Shown piece after piece: positions 18,285-28,011 of a stretch of DNA of 64,000 bases. Below the pieces are notes generated by a model. It saw nothing but the letters and a program-made list of their open reading frames with translations. It did no database searches and was not told the DNA's origin. The translations under genes were made by a program, and so were the position numbers. Position 1 is the first letter of the stretch. Each line of letters starts with the position of its first letter. Location of the stretch: assembly GCA_944321895.1 (NCBI GenBank), contig CALUNA010000003.1, positions 1 through 64,000 of the forward strand, given 5' to 3'. The stretch is from an uncultured Bacteroidales bacterium (GTDB lineage: Bacteria > Bacteroidota > Bacteroidia > Bacteroidales > Paludibacteraceae).

Positions 18285-18292
18285 CAAAGGTA
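18285..18292 (-). promoter_or_regulatory. -7 box upstream of the MscS gene
   Basis: The minus strand reads TACCTTTG, an exact TAnnTTTG element 23 bases before the start codon. Confidence 0.5.
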
Positions 18293-18376
18293 GGTTAAAA
18301 AAGTCAATTATCCATTTTTGCATGGAAAATCGGTGCCGATGGAGCGCTATCCGATGCGTTCAGACGGGTTTTATAC

Positions 18377-19930
18377 TCAATTGTTGTATTGCATGGCGTT
18401 TGTGTCTGCATATTGTGTCTGCAAAGCTACAAGCTGTTTTTTCAGTTCTTGCGTAAGTTCTTCCGTACCGGGTTTGCCGTACATGTTGTGCATTTCCTTC
18501 GGGTCGTTTTCCAGGTCATACAATTCCCAGCAATCTATGTCGTTGTAAAAATGAATTAACTTGTACCGGTCCGTACGGATGCCGTAATGGCGTTTTACGG
18601 CATGTTCTGCCGGATATTCATAATAATGATAATAAAGTGAGGTACGCCATTCGGGCACATCTTCTCCGCGCAACAGCGGCAGGAATGAAACTCCGTGCAT
18701 GTCTGCTGGAATTTCAACGCCGGCCAGGTCCAGGATTGTCGGTCCGTAATCGATGTTTTGTACCATTTTGTCGATGTCTCCTTTTTTGCCGCCGGGCAAA
18801 CGTACGAGCAATGGTGTGCGGAAAGATTCTTCATACATGAAGCGTTTGTCGAACCAGCCGTGTTCACCCATGTAGAAGCCCTGGTCGGATGTGTAGACAA
18901 CCATGGTGTTTTCCAGCAGTCCGTTTTCTTCGAGGTATTGAAGAATACGTCCGATATTCCGGTCTACGGAATGAATAACACGCAGGTAGTCGCGCAGGTA
19001 TTGCCTGTATTTCCATTCGGCAAGTGCTTTGCCCGACAGGTTGGCCTTTTTGAAATCTGCTATGATAGGGTCATAGTGTTTGTCCCATGCAGCCCGTTGT
19101 TCCGGTGTCATGTTGTTGTTCATGTTCCGTCCAGCTGTTTCGAGCCTTGAGTGGATGGTGTTTTCCTTGTCGGCCAGTTTCAGGTCATAAACCAGGTCCA
19201 TGTCCTTGTCTATGCTCATTTCCTGTGCTGCAGCAGCCTGCCGTCCGGCATAGTCATCATAAAAGTTGTCCGGCAGTTCGAATTCGGCATCGCTGAAAAG
19301 TTCCAGGTCCTGCAGGTCGGGCATCCATGTGCGGTGAGGTGCTTTGTGGTGCAGGAGCAGGCAGAATGGTTTGTTTTTGTCCCGTTTGTTTTCCAGCCAG
19401 TCGATGGCCTTGTCGGTTGTTACGTCGGTGACATAACCTTCCGATGTGATTTGCTCGCCGTTCCGGATGAATGGCGCATTGTAATAGTCACCTTGTCCGA
19501 TTAGTATTTCAGAATAGTTGAAACCCGTGGGGGCTGATGTCAGGTGCCATTTGCCGATTATGGCAGTTTCGTATCCTGCCTGCTGGAGCAGTTTGGGGAA
19601 TGTCTGTTGGCTTCCGTCAAATTCGCTTGCATTGTCGGTGAAACCGTTGGCATGGCTGTGTTTTCCTGTAAGCATGCAGGCCCGGCTTGGTCCGCTGATG
19701 GAATTGGCTACGAAACTGTTGGTGAAACGTGCGCCTTCGTTTGCGATGCGGTCAATGTTCGGTGTTTGTATCAGGTGGTCATCGTAGGCACTGATGGTCT
19801 GGTAGGAGTGGTCATCGCTCATGATGTAGAGAATGTTCATGGGTTGTTCCTGTCCTGATTTGCAAGCTGTTAGTCCGGCTGCGGCAAGTATTAGCATTGA
19901 TACTTTCGAGTAGTGTTGGGAGATTGTCAT
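18377..19930 (-). CDS. S1-family sulfatase, lipoprotein (possible GlcNAc-6-sulfatase)
   Basis: A 517-residue sulfatase exported as a lipoprotein (lipobox LTAC at about residues 20-23). The formylglycine motif is of the Ser type: Ser79-Gly-Pro-Ser82-Arg83 followed by ACMLTGKH; Ser-type enzymes need the anaerobic maturase anSME, not seen here. Metal-binding MSDDHSYQ and the later SDQGFYMGEHGWFDKRFMYEE are present. The pattern reminds me of the S1_11 group that removes 6-sulfate from GlcNAc; that specificity is a guess. The -7 box at 19967-19974 overlaps the longer upstream start at 19969, so 19930 is chosen. It is divergent from the PUL and probably part of it. Confidence 0.85.
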   Translation of the reverse strand: MTISQHYSKVSMLILAAAGLTACKSGQEQPMNILYIMSDDHSYQTISAYDDHLIQTPNIDRIANEGARFTNSFVANSISGPSRACMLTGKHSHANGFTDNASEFDGSQQTFPKLLQQAGYETAIIGKWHLTSAPTGFNYSEILIGQGDYYNAPFIRNGEQITSEGYVTDVTTDKAIDWLENKRDKNKPFCLLLHHKAPHRTWMPDLQDLELFSDAEFELPDNFYDDYAGRQAAAAQEMSIDKDMDLVYDLKLADKENTIHSRLETAGRNMNNNMTPEQRAAWDKHYDPIIADFKKANLSGKALAEWKYRQYLRDYLRVIHSVDRNIGRILQYLEENGLLENTMVVYTSDQGFYMGEHGWFDKRFMYEESFRTPLLVRLPGGKKGDIDKMVQNIDYGPTILDLAGVEIPADMHGVSFLPLLRGEDVPEWRTSLYYHYYEYPAEHAVKRHYGIRTDRYKLIHFYNDIDCWELYDLENDPKEMHNMYGKPGTEELTQELKKQLVALQTQYADTNAMQYNN

Positions 19931-19966
19931 CTTGTTTTTGTTTTTCAGGTTAGTTGTTTGTTGGAA

Positions 19967-20000
19967 CAAAGATATGTGATTTTTGTCGTTTATCCAAAAA
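19967..20000 (-). promoter_or_regulatory. Promoter of the sulfatase gene
   Basis: On the minus strand TTTTTG (19995-20000) and TATCTTTG (19967-19974) are 20 bases apart, a full match to the Bacteroidota -33/-7 pattern. Confidence 0.65.
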
Positions 20001-20460
20001 TCCGGTCATAACGTGCATGAAGGTTGTTTGTTTGGTATCATGTGAATGTTCTGATGGTTATGTGATTTGTTTTCATCGGGATTCGGTCATGAGGCAGGAA
20101 GCGGGCAACAGGGTATCTACACGCAGGCGGGGTTTTTAACAAATCATAAGAGTTTCTTGGCCGGATTATGTACGGACCGAACAGGGCGTTGGAAGGGAGC
20201 AGGCATGGAGCAAGTGGTTTCTTCGTATTTGTCGTTGCAGTTTATGTTTATTTAACTTTATTCCGTTAAATATGTTTGCTTGGTGCCGGCAGAAATCCTG
20301 GTTTTGTTGAATCGGTTTTACCGGTGGTTGGTTTTTATCCGGATATTGTTGTTTTTGTAAATGAAAAACATAAATTGTATTTGTAGAAAGGTTATTTTAT
20401 TAATGATTATTTTACATAAATATTTGATAGATTATTCAGGAAGTTGTAAATTAAAAAAAT
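20001..20460. other. Intergenic region between sulfatase and HTH gene; no gene recognised
   Basis: About 460 bases with no credible reading frame. The right half (20,340-20,460) is very A/T-rich, as expected for a regulatory region ahead of the HTH gene. I find no TAnnTTTG element with a partner there and no clear inverted repeat. Confidence 0.4.
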
Positions 20461-20787
20461 ATGAAACTACAGGAAATCCATATTGGAAAATTGATAAAAG
20501 ATGTTGTAAGACAGAGTGATTATACGTTGTCTGATCTTGCACGGGAGCTTGGCATATCGCGGCAGACGCTGAACGGTTGGTTGAACAGGGATGATATGTC
20601 CGTAAAGAATCTGTTTACTATTTCCGAGATTTTGGGGTATGATTTTTTGAAAAGATTCAACCAGCCTTCTGCCAAGGAGCAGGAGACCAAAATAATATTG
20701 CAGATAGAAATAGAAAAGGACAAGCAGGGGGAAATTCTGAAATATGTAAATGACAGGGGATTGTATGAATTGTTGCTGAAAAAGTGA
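20461..20787 (+). CDS. Small HTH (XRE-like) DNA-binding protein
   Basis: A 108-residue protein with an N-terminal helix-turn-helix: YTLSDLARELGISRQTLNGWLNRDDMS (about residues 20-46), which fits an XRE/Cro fold. The C-terminal 35 residues are charged and could mediate dimerisation. No ligand or enzymatic domain is present. It lies 106 bases before the ECF sigma gene at the head of the PUL, on the same strand, so a regulatory link is plausible but unproven; similar small HTH genes occur elsewhere in Bacteroidales genomes. Confidence 0.8.
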   Translation: MKLQEIHIGKLIKDVVRQSDYTLSDLARELGISRQTLNGWLNRDDMSVKNLFTISEILGYDFLKRFNQPSAKEQETKIILQIEIEKDKQGEILKYVNDRGLYELLLKK

Positions 20788-20893
20788 TTGTTTTTCTTTT
20801 TGTATTTGCCGTCCGTGTGTTTTTTTTCTTTTTTGTTTACAGTTTCCGGTGTAGTCAGGTATTTGTAAATTATTTCAGTCAGCATTATTGCTT

Positions 20894-21436
20894 ATGTTGG
20901 ACAACCATAGCGGAGATAATGATTTTGTAACCATTTTCACAGATTCAAGGAACGGTTTCATTCAGTTCGCCTATTCATATCTTGGCAATATGGAGGAGGC
21001 TGAGGATGCTGTCATGGAGTCCTATGTGCAGTATTGGGAGATGAAGTCCAGGAAAGAACGGACAATAGTGAATGCGAAGGCCTACATATTCATGATTCTG
21101 CGCAATAAGTGTATTGACATGCTGGAAGCGAAAAAGCAGCGTTTGCAATATGCGGAAGACATGTATGACCGGTTGGCGGGAGAGATTGAAATGAGTATTA
21201 CTTCGTTGCAGTGTTGTGACCCGTCTGAACTTTTCAGCGATGACATTACGCGTATTCTGACGGAAACCCTGGATGAAATGCCGGGAAGGACTCGTGAGAT
21301 TTTCTACGAACGTTTTTACGAACAGAAATCCTATAAATCCATAGCGGAATCGTTTGGCATATCGGTGAAAGGTGTTGAGTTTCACATGACAAAATGCATG
21401 CGTGTATTGCGCAAGCGGTTGAAAGATTATTTATGA
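20894..21436 (+). CDS. ECF-type RNA polymerase sigma factor of the PUL
   Basis: A 180-residue sigma-70 family factor with only regions 2 and 4. Region 2 is visible around residues 20-85 (FIQFAYSYLGNMEEAEDAVMESYVQYWE, ILRNKCIDML) and region 4 near the C terminus (EMPGRTREIFYERFYEQKSYKSIAESFGISVKGVEFHM). It is followed 92 bases later by a FecR anti-sigma factor and then by a SusC with an STN domain. This is the standard trans-envelope signalling arrangement: binding of a glycan at SusC releases the sigma factor. ATG at 20894 is used rather than the TTG at 20888. Confidence 0.93.
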   Translation: MLDNHSGDNDFVTIFTDSRNGFIQFAYSYLGNMEEAEDAVMESYVQYWEMKSRKERTIVNAKAYIFMILRNKCIDMLEAKKQRLQYAEDMYDRLAGEIEMSITSLQCCDPSELFSDDITRILTETLDEMPGRTREIFYERFYEQKSYKSIAESFGISVKGVEFHMTKCMRVLRKRLKDYL

Positions 21437-21528
21437 CCGTTCTGTTTTTGGAATGTCCGTGTTGTTAAGAATTGTTGTTTTGTTTAGGGTATTCTTTGCT
21501 GTATTTGTCTTTATACTGTTGTAAGGCA

Positions 21529-22479
21529 ATGAAGTATATGGACGACAGTCTTTTTTACAAATATTTTTCCAACACGGCAACCGAAGCGGAACGTGTAGCA
21601 GTACATAAGTGGGCAACCTCTTCTGCCGACCACATGCGTATGTTTTGTCGGGAGCATAACATATACAATGCGATAATTTTGTCCTCCACCCGTCATTCTG
21701 CCCATGCGGAATGCACTTCATACCATTTCCGTTATCATTATCGCCGTCAATTATTGCGGATAGCCTGTGTGGTGCTTTTGTTGTTGACTGCCGGTTTGGG
21801 TACGTTCTATGGTTTGTTTGCGAACCGCATAGTTCCGGTATATTCCATGACGGTTCCTGCCGGAAACAGCAACAATTTGCTTTTGCCTGATGGGACCAAG
21901 GTGTGGCTGAACGCAGGTGCTACCATTAAATATCCCGCTTCCTTCATAGGTTTGAAACGTACAATAGACATAGAAGGTGAGGCCTATCTGGAGGTAACGT
22001 CCCAACGCAGGCCTTTCATTGTGCGTACGCCGGGAGGACAGGTCAGAGTCATGGGTACGAAGTTTTATGTTACTTCCACCCCGACGGAAAATTTCATGGT
22101 CTCGCTGATAGAGGGTTCGGTCAAGCTGGAGGCAGGAGACAAGAGTGTTACCCTAAAGCCGGGCTACCGGGCTCAGTTTGCACAAGGTGAGTTCAAACAA
22201 TCGGTCATCCGGTCGTTTGAAACCGAGCTGTGGAAGGATGGCATTTATTATTTTGAGGACACATCCTTCAGGGATTTAATGGCCGGATTTGAGAAGTGTT
22301 TCGGTGTGAATATTGACATAGACAATTCCGTTGAGACAGCTCAGCATTATACAGGCAAATTTTACCGTTACAACGGTGTGCAGCATGCACTGAAGGTTTT
22401 GCAGTATGATTTTGACTTTGATTACAGCTGGGACAAAGACCGGAATACCATTCTGATTACATCGAAAAGGAAAAGTTGA
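21529..22479 (+). CDS. FecR-family anti-sigma factor
   Basis: A 316-residue membrane-spanning regulator. A cytoplasmic N-terminal sigma-binding region (YKYFSNTATEAERVAVHKW) precedes one TM helix (about residues 73-95). The periplasmic FecR domain follows (VPAGNSNNLLLPDGTKVWLNAGATIKYP, then GEAYLEV and FVVRTPGGQVRVMGTKF-like sequence) and a C-terminal DUF4974 (FRDLMAGFEKCFGVNIDI, YTGKFY). The C-terminal part would contact the STN domain of SusC. The upstream in-frame Met at 21472 would add an unlikely hydrophobic leader, so 21529 is chosen; 21538 is also possible. Confidence 0.93.
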   Translation: MKYMDDSLFYKYFSNTATEAERVAVHKWATSSADHMRMFCREHNIYNAIILSSTRHSAHAECTSYHFRYHYRRQLLRIACVVLLLLTAGLGTFYGLFANRIVPVYSMTVPAGNSNNLLLPDGTKVWLNAGATIKYPASFIGLKRTIDIEGEAYLEVTSQRRPFIVRTPGGQVRVMGTKFYVTSTPTENFMVSLIEGSVKLEAGDKSVTLKPGYRAQFAQGEFKQSVIRSFETELWKDGIYYFEDTSFRDLMAGFEKCFGVNIDIDNSVETAQHYTGKFYRYNGVQHALKVLQYDFDFDYSWDKDRNTILITSKRKS

Positions 22480-22652
22480 AGAAATCTGAAAAACAAAATA
22501 ATCAATCCAGAAGTAAAACCTTAAATTTCTATTACTATGACTATAACCTGACTAATATTATCTTGAAAAACTCTATTTTATTCTTTTCTTAAAGAAGTAT
22601 TGACTAACTAACACTATTAAAAAAGTCCATTTAAAAAAATCATGTACTAAAT

Positions 22653-25600
22653 ATGCATGTAAAAGCACGTATGTCAGTAAACAATCTCAGAGCAATACTG
22701 ATTGCTCTTGCATTGACTGTTGGTTTGCGGGCCAATGCAGATGCGTATTCACGCATATCAATTACGGCAAACAACACTTCCGTAGAAGAAGTTTTGAAAA
22801 AGATCGAGCAACAGGCCCAGTGCTTGTTTGTGTTCAACACACAAATAGATACAAAGCGGACTGTCAGCCTGGATGCACAGGGCAAGACAGTGAGCGAAGT
22901 ATTGGACCTCATGTTCCGTGGGACAGATGTCACGTATTCAATCCAGAATCCGAACATAGTCCTTTCTCAGGCTCCTGCTCAGGAGACGGCAGAGGTGTCT
23001 CAGGCGGCAACCTCGAGTACAAAAGAACGGATTGTGACCGGTACGGTTACCGACCAGTCGGGCGAGACCCTGATAGGACTGGCCATCCGTGTTGTCGGGA
23101 CGACTATTGGTACGATTACCGACTATGATGGGAATTATTCTATTAATGTCCCGGTTGGTAGTAATCGGTTGGAATTTTCCTACGTTGGTTACCAGCCTAC
23201 AACTATTTCCGTAGATGGCCGCAGCAAGATTGATGTTGTTATGCAAAGTGACATCAAAACATTGGACGAAATAGTTGTAACGGCTATGGGTATCGAGCGG
23301 AAGGCAGAATCATTGACTTATGCCACTCAAACTGTAGGCGGCGATGAACTGACCCGTGCGAAAGAGGCCAATTTGATTAATTCTTTACAAGGTAAAAGTG
23401 CGGGATTGACCATTACTCCTAATGCTGGTGGTGCCGGTGGTGCATCTAAAATTTTGCTACGTGGAAATGCTTCTATGTTAGGTAATAACTCGCCGCTGAT
23501 TGTAATAGATGGAGTGCCTATGCAAAATAATGTATCAGGACAAATGGATATGGCATCAGGAGGTGCTAATCTTATTACCGAAGGATCTCAAGAAGGTAGC
23601 GATGCTTTGTCCCAATTGAATCCGGATGACATAGAAACCATTACAGTTTTGAAAGGAGCTAATGCAGCTGCATTGTATGGAAGTGCGGCTTCCAATGGTG
23701 TATTGATGATTACAACCAAGAAAGGTAAAGAAGGGCAGTTACGTATTGATATTTCAAGTAGCAGTACGTTTGAGACACCGTTGGTTTTACCTAAACTGCA
23801 AAATGTATATGGTCCGAACATGACAGGTTCCGTTAAGGATGGTTTCACAATGGGATCAAACAGCTGGGGACAAAAAATGTCAGATTTGCCTGATGATTAT
23901 TATAATCCTAGCTATTCTCCATACCGTTTGTCACGGGATGTATATGATATTCGTGATTTCTATCAGTTAGGTACGAATTTCAATAACTCCATTTCGTTAA
24001 GCGGTGGAACAAAAACGGCACAGACTTATTTCTCGTATGGAAATACGACAGCTTCCGGTATAGTAGAGACTAATAAATTCAGCCGTCATAATATTGCTTT
24101 GCGCCAAAACTTCTCTTTCTTCGAGGATAAGTTGAAAATTGATATTTCGGTCAATTATATAAACCAGAAAACCACTAACCGTCCTACCGGTGGTACATTC
24201 TTTAACCCTATTTACCAGCTTTATACAGCACCGCGTAATTTGGATATGAATTGGTATCGTCAAAACTATGCGGATAAGAATGCTACCTGGTTGTCAAATC
24301 CGTATTCGATTTTAATGTCGACGACAGATAAGAATGATAATTCTATAACGGCCATTAATCCTAACCAGATTCAGACTGAACTTTCGGATCCAAATTATGG
24401 GAAACAAGTTTGGTTTTCTGATAACATTAATTTGAATAACCCATGGTGGTTGATTAATCGTATGACCCGTGAGGATATCATTAACCGTACTTATGGTAGT
24501 ATTGCGGCAACATGGCGGATTATAGATGGTCTTAATTTGCAAGCTCGTATTAAATATGATTATAATGAAGCGAATAAAGAAGAACGGCAATATGCTACGA
24601 CATGGGGTAATGCAGAAATGATTGACCGTGGCCGTTTGATTCTGGATCATACCAAATCACAGGATTTCTATGGTGATTTCATGTTGAGTTATAATAAGAC
24701 TTTCTTGGAAGAATTTACTATAGGAGTAAATGCGGGTGGCAGCATGTTTAATTCAGAATCAAACCAATGGATGATTACACCTGTTGCAAAAGCTGGTGGC
24801 CCTTATACGGAAGACTTCTCTTGTAATCAGTTTATTCTATCTGATATATATATCAATAGTAGTGATAACTATGGTGGTTTGCCTGTAAAGAACTGGGAAC
24901 GTGCATTATTCGCAACTGCCCAATTTACATGGCGTGATTGGATTACGGTGGAAGGCAGTTACCGTGACGACTGGTATCGTGCATTTACCCAGTTCCGTGA
25001 CATGAAACCTCATTTTGCATATTTCTCGGGCGGTGCAAATGCCCAATTGTCAAATATATTCTCTATGCCCCGTCAGATTAATGAGCTAAAGGCACGGGTA
25101 TCCTTTTCACAAGTAGGTAACTCTATTCCGAATAATTTGTTCTTGGCATCTGCTTCGCGCGATCCGGCTACTGGAGCATATATCAATAGTGCAATCATTG
25201 ATTTCAAGAATCCGAAACCAGAAACGACAGAGTCGTTTGAAGCTGGATTTGATATAAGTTTGTTTGAACGTGCATTGCGTTTTGATGTTACGTATTATAA
25301 TGCAGTAATGAAGAACCAGTTTATGAAATATAAAGGTTCTGCAGGGAAGGACGTATTTATCAACGGAGGTAAGGTGCGTAACCAAGGTGTAGAATTAACG
25401 GCATCGTATATTTTTGCTCCGACTCCTGATTTCAGTTGGATTACCAATGTGAACTACGCCTTTAACGACAATAAAATTTTAACGGTAGCCCGGAAAGAAA
25501 ATGGAACCCCCTATGTACATGAAGTAGATATGGGTAACTTGAGTGGTCTGAAAGTGAAATTTATTGAAGGTGGTTCTTATGGTGATTTATATGCAGTCGG

Positions 25601-26249
25601 ATTTATGACAGACAAGACTACTGGTGATGTGGTTGTTGACCCGGAAACGGGTGCACCATTTAAAAAGAATGGGCAGGCCATTGAATATTTGGGTAATATG
25701 AATGCAAAACATACTATGGGATGGTCCAATACATTTAATTATAAGGATTTATCTTTCTATTTCTTGATAGATGGGAAAGTCGGTGGAAAAGTAATTTCCT
25801 TTACGGAAGCATATCTGGATTATTTCGGAACATCACAGGCAAGTGGTGATGCCCGTATGCAAGCAGAAGCCAATAATATTGTATGGACATCTTCCGATGG
25901 AGCTGTTTCAAAACCTGGTATGTATATTCCTGGTACTAAACAGATTGTTCCAGTAGACCAGTATTACCAGACAGTAGGTGGTTCTTCACCAGTGGGGAAA
26001 AATTATGTGTATGATGCAACCAATTTCCGCTTGCGCGAAATTTCGTTGGCCTATACGTTCCGCAACTTGTTGGGAGCAGGTAAGAACTTGACTTTGTCTG
26101 CCAATGCACGTAATTTGTTCTTTATTTATTTGAATGCGCCGATTGATCCTGAAACTTCGCTTTCTACCCAGAATGCATTGGGTAATGTCGATGTTTTCAG
26201 TATGCCGACGACACGTTCTTTCGGTTTGTCTCTTAAAGCAACTTTTTAA
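22653..26249 (+). CDS. SusC/RagA-family TonB-dependent transporter with STN signalling domain
   Basis: A 1198-residue outer-membrane transporter. Order: signal peptide (about 1-30), STN/secretin-TonB short N-terminal domain (about 34-105), carboxypeptidase-regulatory-like domain (about 127-198), TonB box LDEIVVTAMG (about 204-213), plug (NGVPMQN-type motif VIDGVPMQN, then GANAAALYGSAASNGVLMITTKKG) and a long beta-barrel ending in an aromatic residue (ATF). The STN domain couples it to the upstream FecR/sigma pair. It forms the uptake pore with the SusD at 26261. Base composition changes sharply near residue 240: about 60% GC in the N-terminal part against about 35-40% in the barrel. Confidence 0.97.
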   Translation: MHVKARMSVNNLRAILIALALTVGLRANADAYSRISITANNTSVEEVLKKIEQQAQCLFVFNTQIDTKRTVSLDAQGKTVSEVLDLMFRGTDVTYSIQNPNIVLSQAPAQETAEVSQAATSSTKERIVTGTVTDQSGETLIGLAIRVVGTTIGTITDYDGNYSINVPVGSNRLEFSYVGYQPTTISVDGRSKIDVVMQSDIKTLDEIVVTAMGIERKAESLTYATQTVGGDELTRAKEANLINSLQGKSAGLTITPNAGGAGGASKILLRGNASMLGNNSPLIVIDGVPMQNNVSGQMDMASGGANLITEGSQEGSDALSQLNPDDIETITVLKGANAAALYGSAASNGVLMITTKKGKEGQLRIDISSSSTFETPLVLPKLQNVYGPNMTGSVKDGFTMGSNSWGQKMSDLPDDYYNPSYSPYRLSRDVYDIRDFYQLGTNFNNSISLSGGTKTAQTYFSYGNTTASGIVETNKFSRHNIALRQNFSFFEDKLKIDISVNYINQKTTNRPTGGTFFNPIYQLYTAPRNLDMNWYRQNYADKNATWLSNPYSILMSTTDKNDNSITAINPNQIQTELSDPNYGKQVWFSDNINLNNPWWLINRMTREDIINRTYGSIAATWRIIDGLNLQARIKYDYNEANKEERQYATTWGNAEMIDRGRLILDHTKSQDFYGDFMLSYNKTFLEEFTIGVNAGGSMFNSESNQWMITPVAKAGGPYTEDFSCNQFILSDIYINSSDNYGGLPVKNWERALFATAQFTWRDWITVEGSYRDDWYRAFTQFRDMKPHFAYFSGGANAQLSNIFSMPRQINELKARVSFSQVGNSIPNNLFLASASRDPATGAYINSAIIDFKNPKPETTESFEAGFDISLFERALRFDVTYYNAVMKNQFMKYKGSAGKDVFINGGKVRNQGVELTASYIFAPTPDFSWITNVNYAFNDNKILTVARKENGTPYVHEVDMGNLSGLKVKFIEGGSYGDLYAVGFMTDKTTGDVVVDPETGAPFKKNGQAIEYLGNMNAKHTMGWSNTFNYKDLSFYFLIDGKVGGKVISFTEAYLDYFGTSQASGDARMQAEANNIVWTSSDGAVSKPGMYIPGTKQIVPVDQYYQTVGGSSPVGKNYVYDATNFRLREISLAYTFRNLLGAGKNLTLSANARNLFFIYLNAPIDPETSLSTQNALGNVDVFSMPTTRSFGLSLKATF

Positions 26250-26260
26250 AATAGAATAAT

Positions 26261-27946
26261 ATGAAAAACAGATTTTGTTCATTTATAATTTTCATAGCAG
26301 CTGTGTTGTTAGCCGGTTGTGGTGATCCTTTGTTGAGTGATTTGAACCCGAACGTGGATGTTACCGGTGGTTCTGAGGCGGAAAACTACGAACAAGCCGT
26401 TGGCATGTTCTTGACAGCCCAGCAAAAAATGCATGATATTGGTGCCGGTAATGGTGCCCATGTATATCAGGTTCAGTTTAATATCCATATAGATAACTAT
26501 TCCGGCTATTTAGCATCTACACAGAATTTTGGGGGTAACCTGCCTTCTACATACCGTTATTTTGCGGAATATGCCGATGGGCCTAAGGCTAGTTTCTTTA
26601 ATGTGGCACAAGCAACTTTGCCGGTTATGCGTTCCGCTGACCGGCTTGGATTGGCAGAAATAGGAGCAATGTGTAATATAATGTATTGTTTTTCTGCTTT
26701 GGAATTGTCCGATATTTATGGTCCTTTCCCATGGACGGATTATAAAAACGATAAACAGGAGCCACCAGTAACATACGAGCCGATGGACCAGATTTATGAT
26801 TCCATATTTGCTAATCTGGATGCCTCTATTACCGTGTTGGAAAAATTCAGTACTACAACCCAAGAACATCAGGATTCCATAAATACTATTTTAGCTGCAA
26901 AAGACTATATATGTGGGGCAACGGTAGATGGTTGGCGCAGGTTCGCGAATACTATTATGTTACGCATGGCTGTACGCATGAGCAATGTGGCACCGGATAG
27001 AGCAAAAGAAAGGGCTCAAAAAGCAATTGATTCAGGTTTGATATTACAATCGGTAGAACTTAATTTGCAAGAGCGTTTTGGCTTGAACCATCCTGTAGTG
27101 TTTATATCTTATTTGTGGAATGATACGCGTTTGAACGCTTCGTTCGAGAATATCGCCAAACGTCTCCAGTTCCCGTTTTTGGAAACCATTTTTGCACGCA
27201 ACAGCAAGGAGATTAAAAACGGATCTGGAAAAGTTGTTTTAAATGTAGGCGATTCAATTGTAGGTGTACGTACAGGCATTCAATTAACTCCGAGGGATGA
27301 TAATAATCCGTATGTCGGATTTTCCGGAGTGAAGGATACTTATGGGACAACGCCGCTTGCACTGATAAAGTTGTCAGAAGTGTATTTTTTACGTGCAGAA
27401 GCGGATCTTCGTTGGAGCACCGAGGGTGGTGGTATGTATGAATCCATTTACATTGAAGGAATCCAGAAAATGTTTGAAAGCTATAAAGAAGATCCATTTG
27501 GCGATAAATTTTGGAATTATTATTTAATTGACAAAGCGGGTTCTGATAATTATGTTGACCCATCCAATGAAAGGAATAACTTAGATGGAATAATAACAAT
27601 TGGAGTTATGATAGATCCGAATGATGACCCTAAAGTGAAATTGGAAAAAATCATTACGCAAAAGTGGTTGGCCAATTTCCCAATGGGCTTGGAAGCATGG
27701 AATGACTTGCGTCGTACGGGTTACCCGCGTATCTTCCCAACTAACGATATTGGCGATGGCACATTAGGTAATGGGCGTATGATTCGCCGTATTCCATGGA
27801 ATGAAACCGATGCAGCTGCCGCACAAGATGTTGCTACGAGCGGTTTGACGGCATTAGGTGATGGCAACTACATGGCAACCACTTTGTGGTGGGATGTGGA
27901 AGATCCTCAAGGCTATGGCGATAATCGCTGGTGGGAAAAGCAATAA
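26261..27946 (+). CDS. SusD/RagB-family glycan-binding lipoprotein
   Basis: A 561-residue outer-membrane lipoprotein that caps the SusC pore and binds the glycan. Signal peptide and lipobox LAGCG lie at about residues 13-21. The sequence is mostly helical with TPR-like repeats. The C-terminal motif QKWLANFPMGLEAWNDLRRTGYPRIFP identifies the SusD-like_2 branch rather than the classic SusD. It starts 11 bases after susC, in the same operon, and has the same A/T-rich composition as the susC barrel. Ligand is inferred as N-glycan from the enzymes around it. Confidence 0.93.
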   Translation: MKNRFCSFIIFIAAVLLAGCGDPLLSDLNPNVDVTGGSEAENYEQAVGMFLTAQQKMHDIGAGNGAHVYQVQFNIHIDNYSGYLASTQNFGGNLPSTYRYFAEYADGPKASFFNVAQATLPVMRSADRLGLAEIGAMCNIMYCFSALELSDIYGPFPWTDYKNDKQEPPVTYEPMDQIYDSIFANLDASITVLEKFSTTTQEHQDSINTILAAKDYICGATVDGWRRFANTIMLRMAVRMSNVAPDRAKERAQKAIDSGLILQSVELNLQERFGLNHPVVFISYLWNDTRLNASFENIAKRLQFPFLETIFARNSKEIKNGSGKVVLNVGDSIVGVRTGIQLTPRDDNNPYVGFSGVKDTYGTTPLALIKLSEVYFLRAEADLRWSTEGGGMYESIYIEGIQKMFESYKEDPFGDKFWNYYLIDKAGSDNYVDPSNERNNLDGIITIGVMIDPNDDPKVKLEKIITQKWLANFPMGLEAWNDLRRTGYPRIFPTNDIGDGTLGNGRMIRRIPWNETDAAAAQDVATSGLTALGDGNYMATTLWWDVEDPQGYGDNRWWEKQ

Positions 27947-28011
27947 CAAATTAAATTTGGAAGTTTATACTTCCGTGGTATCTATATTAATAACAAAAAA
28001 ACAAAAAAACC

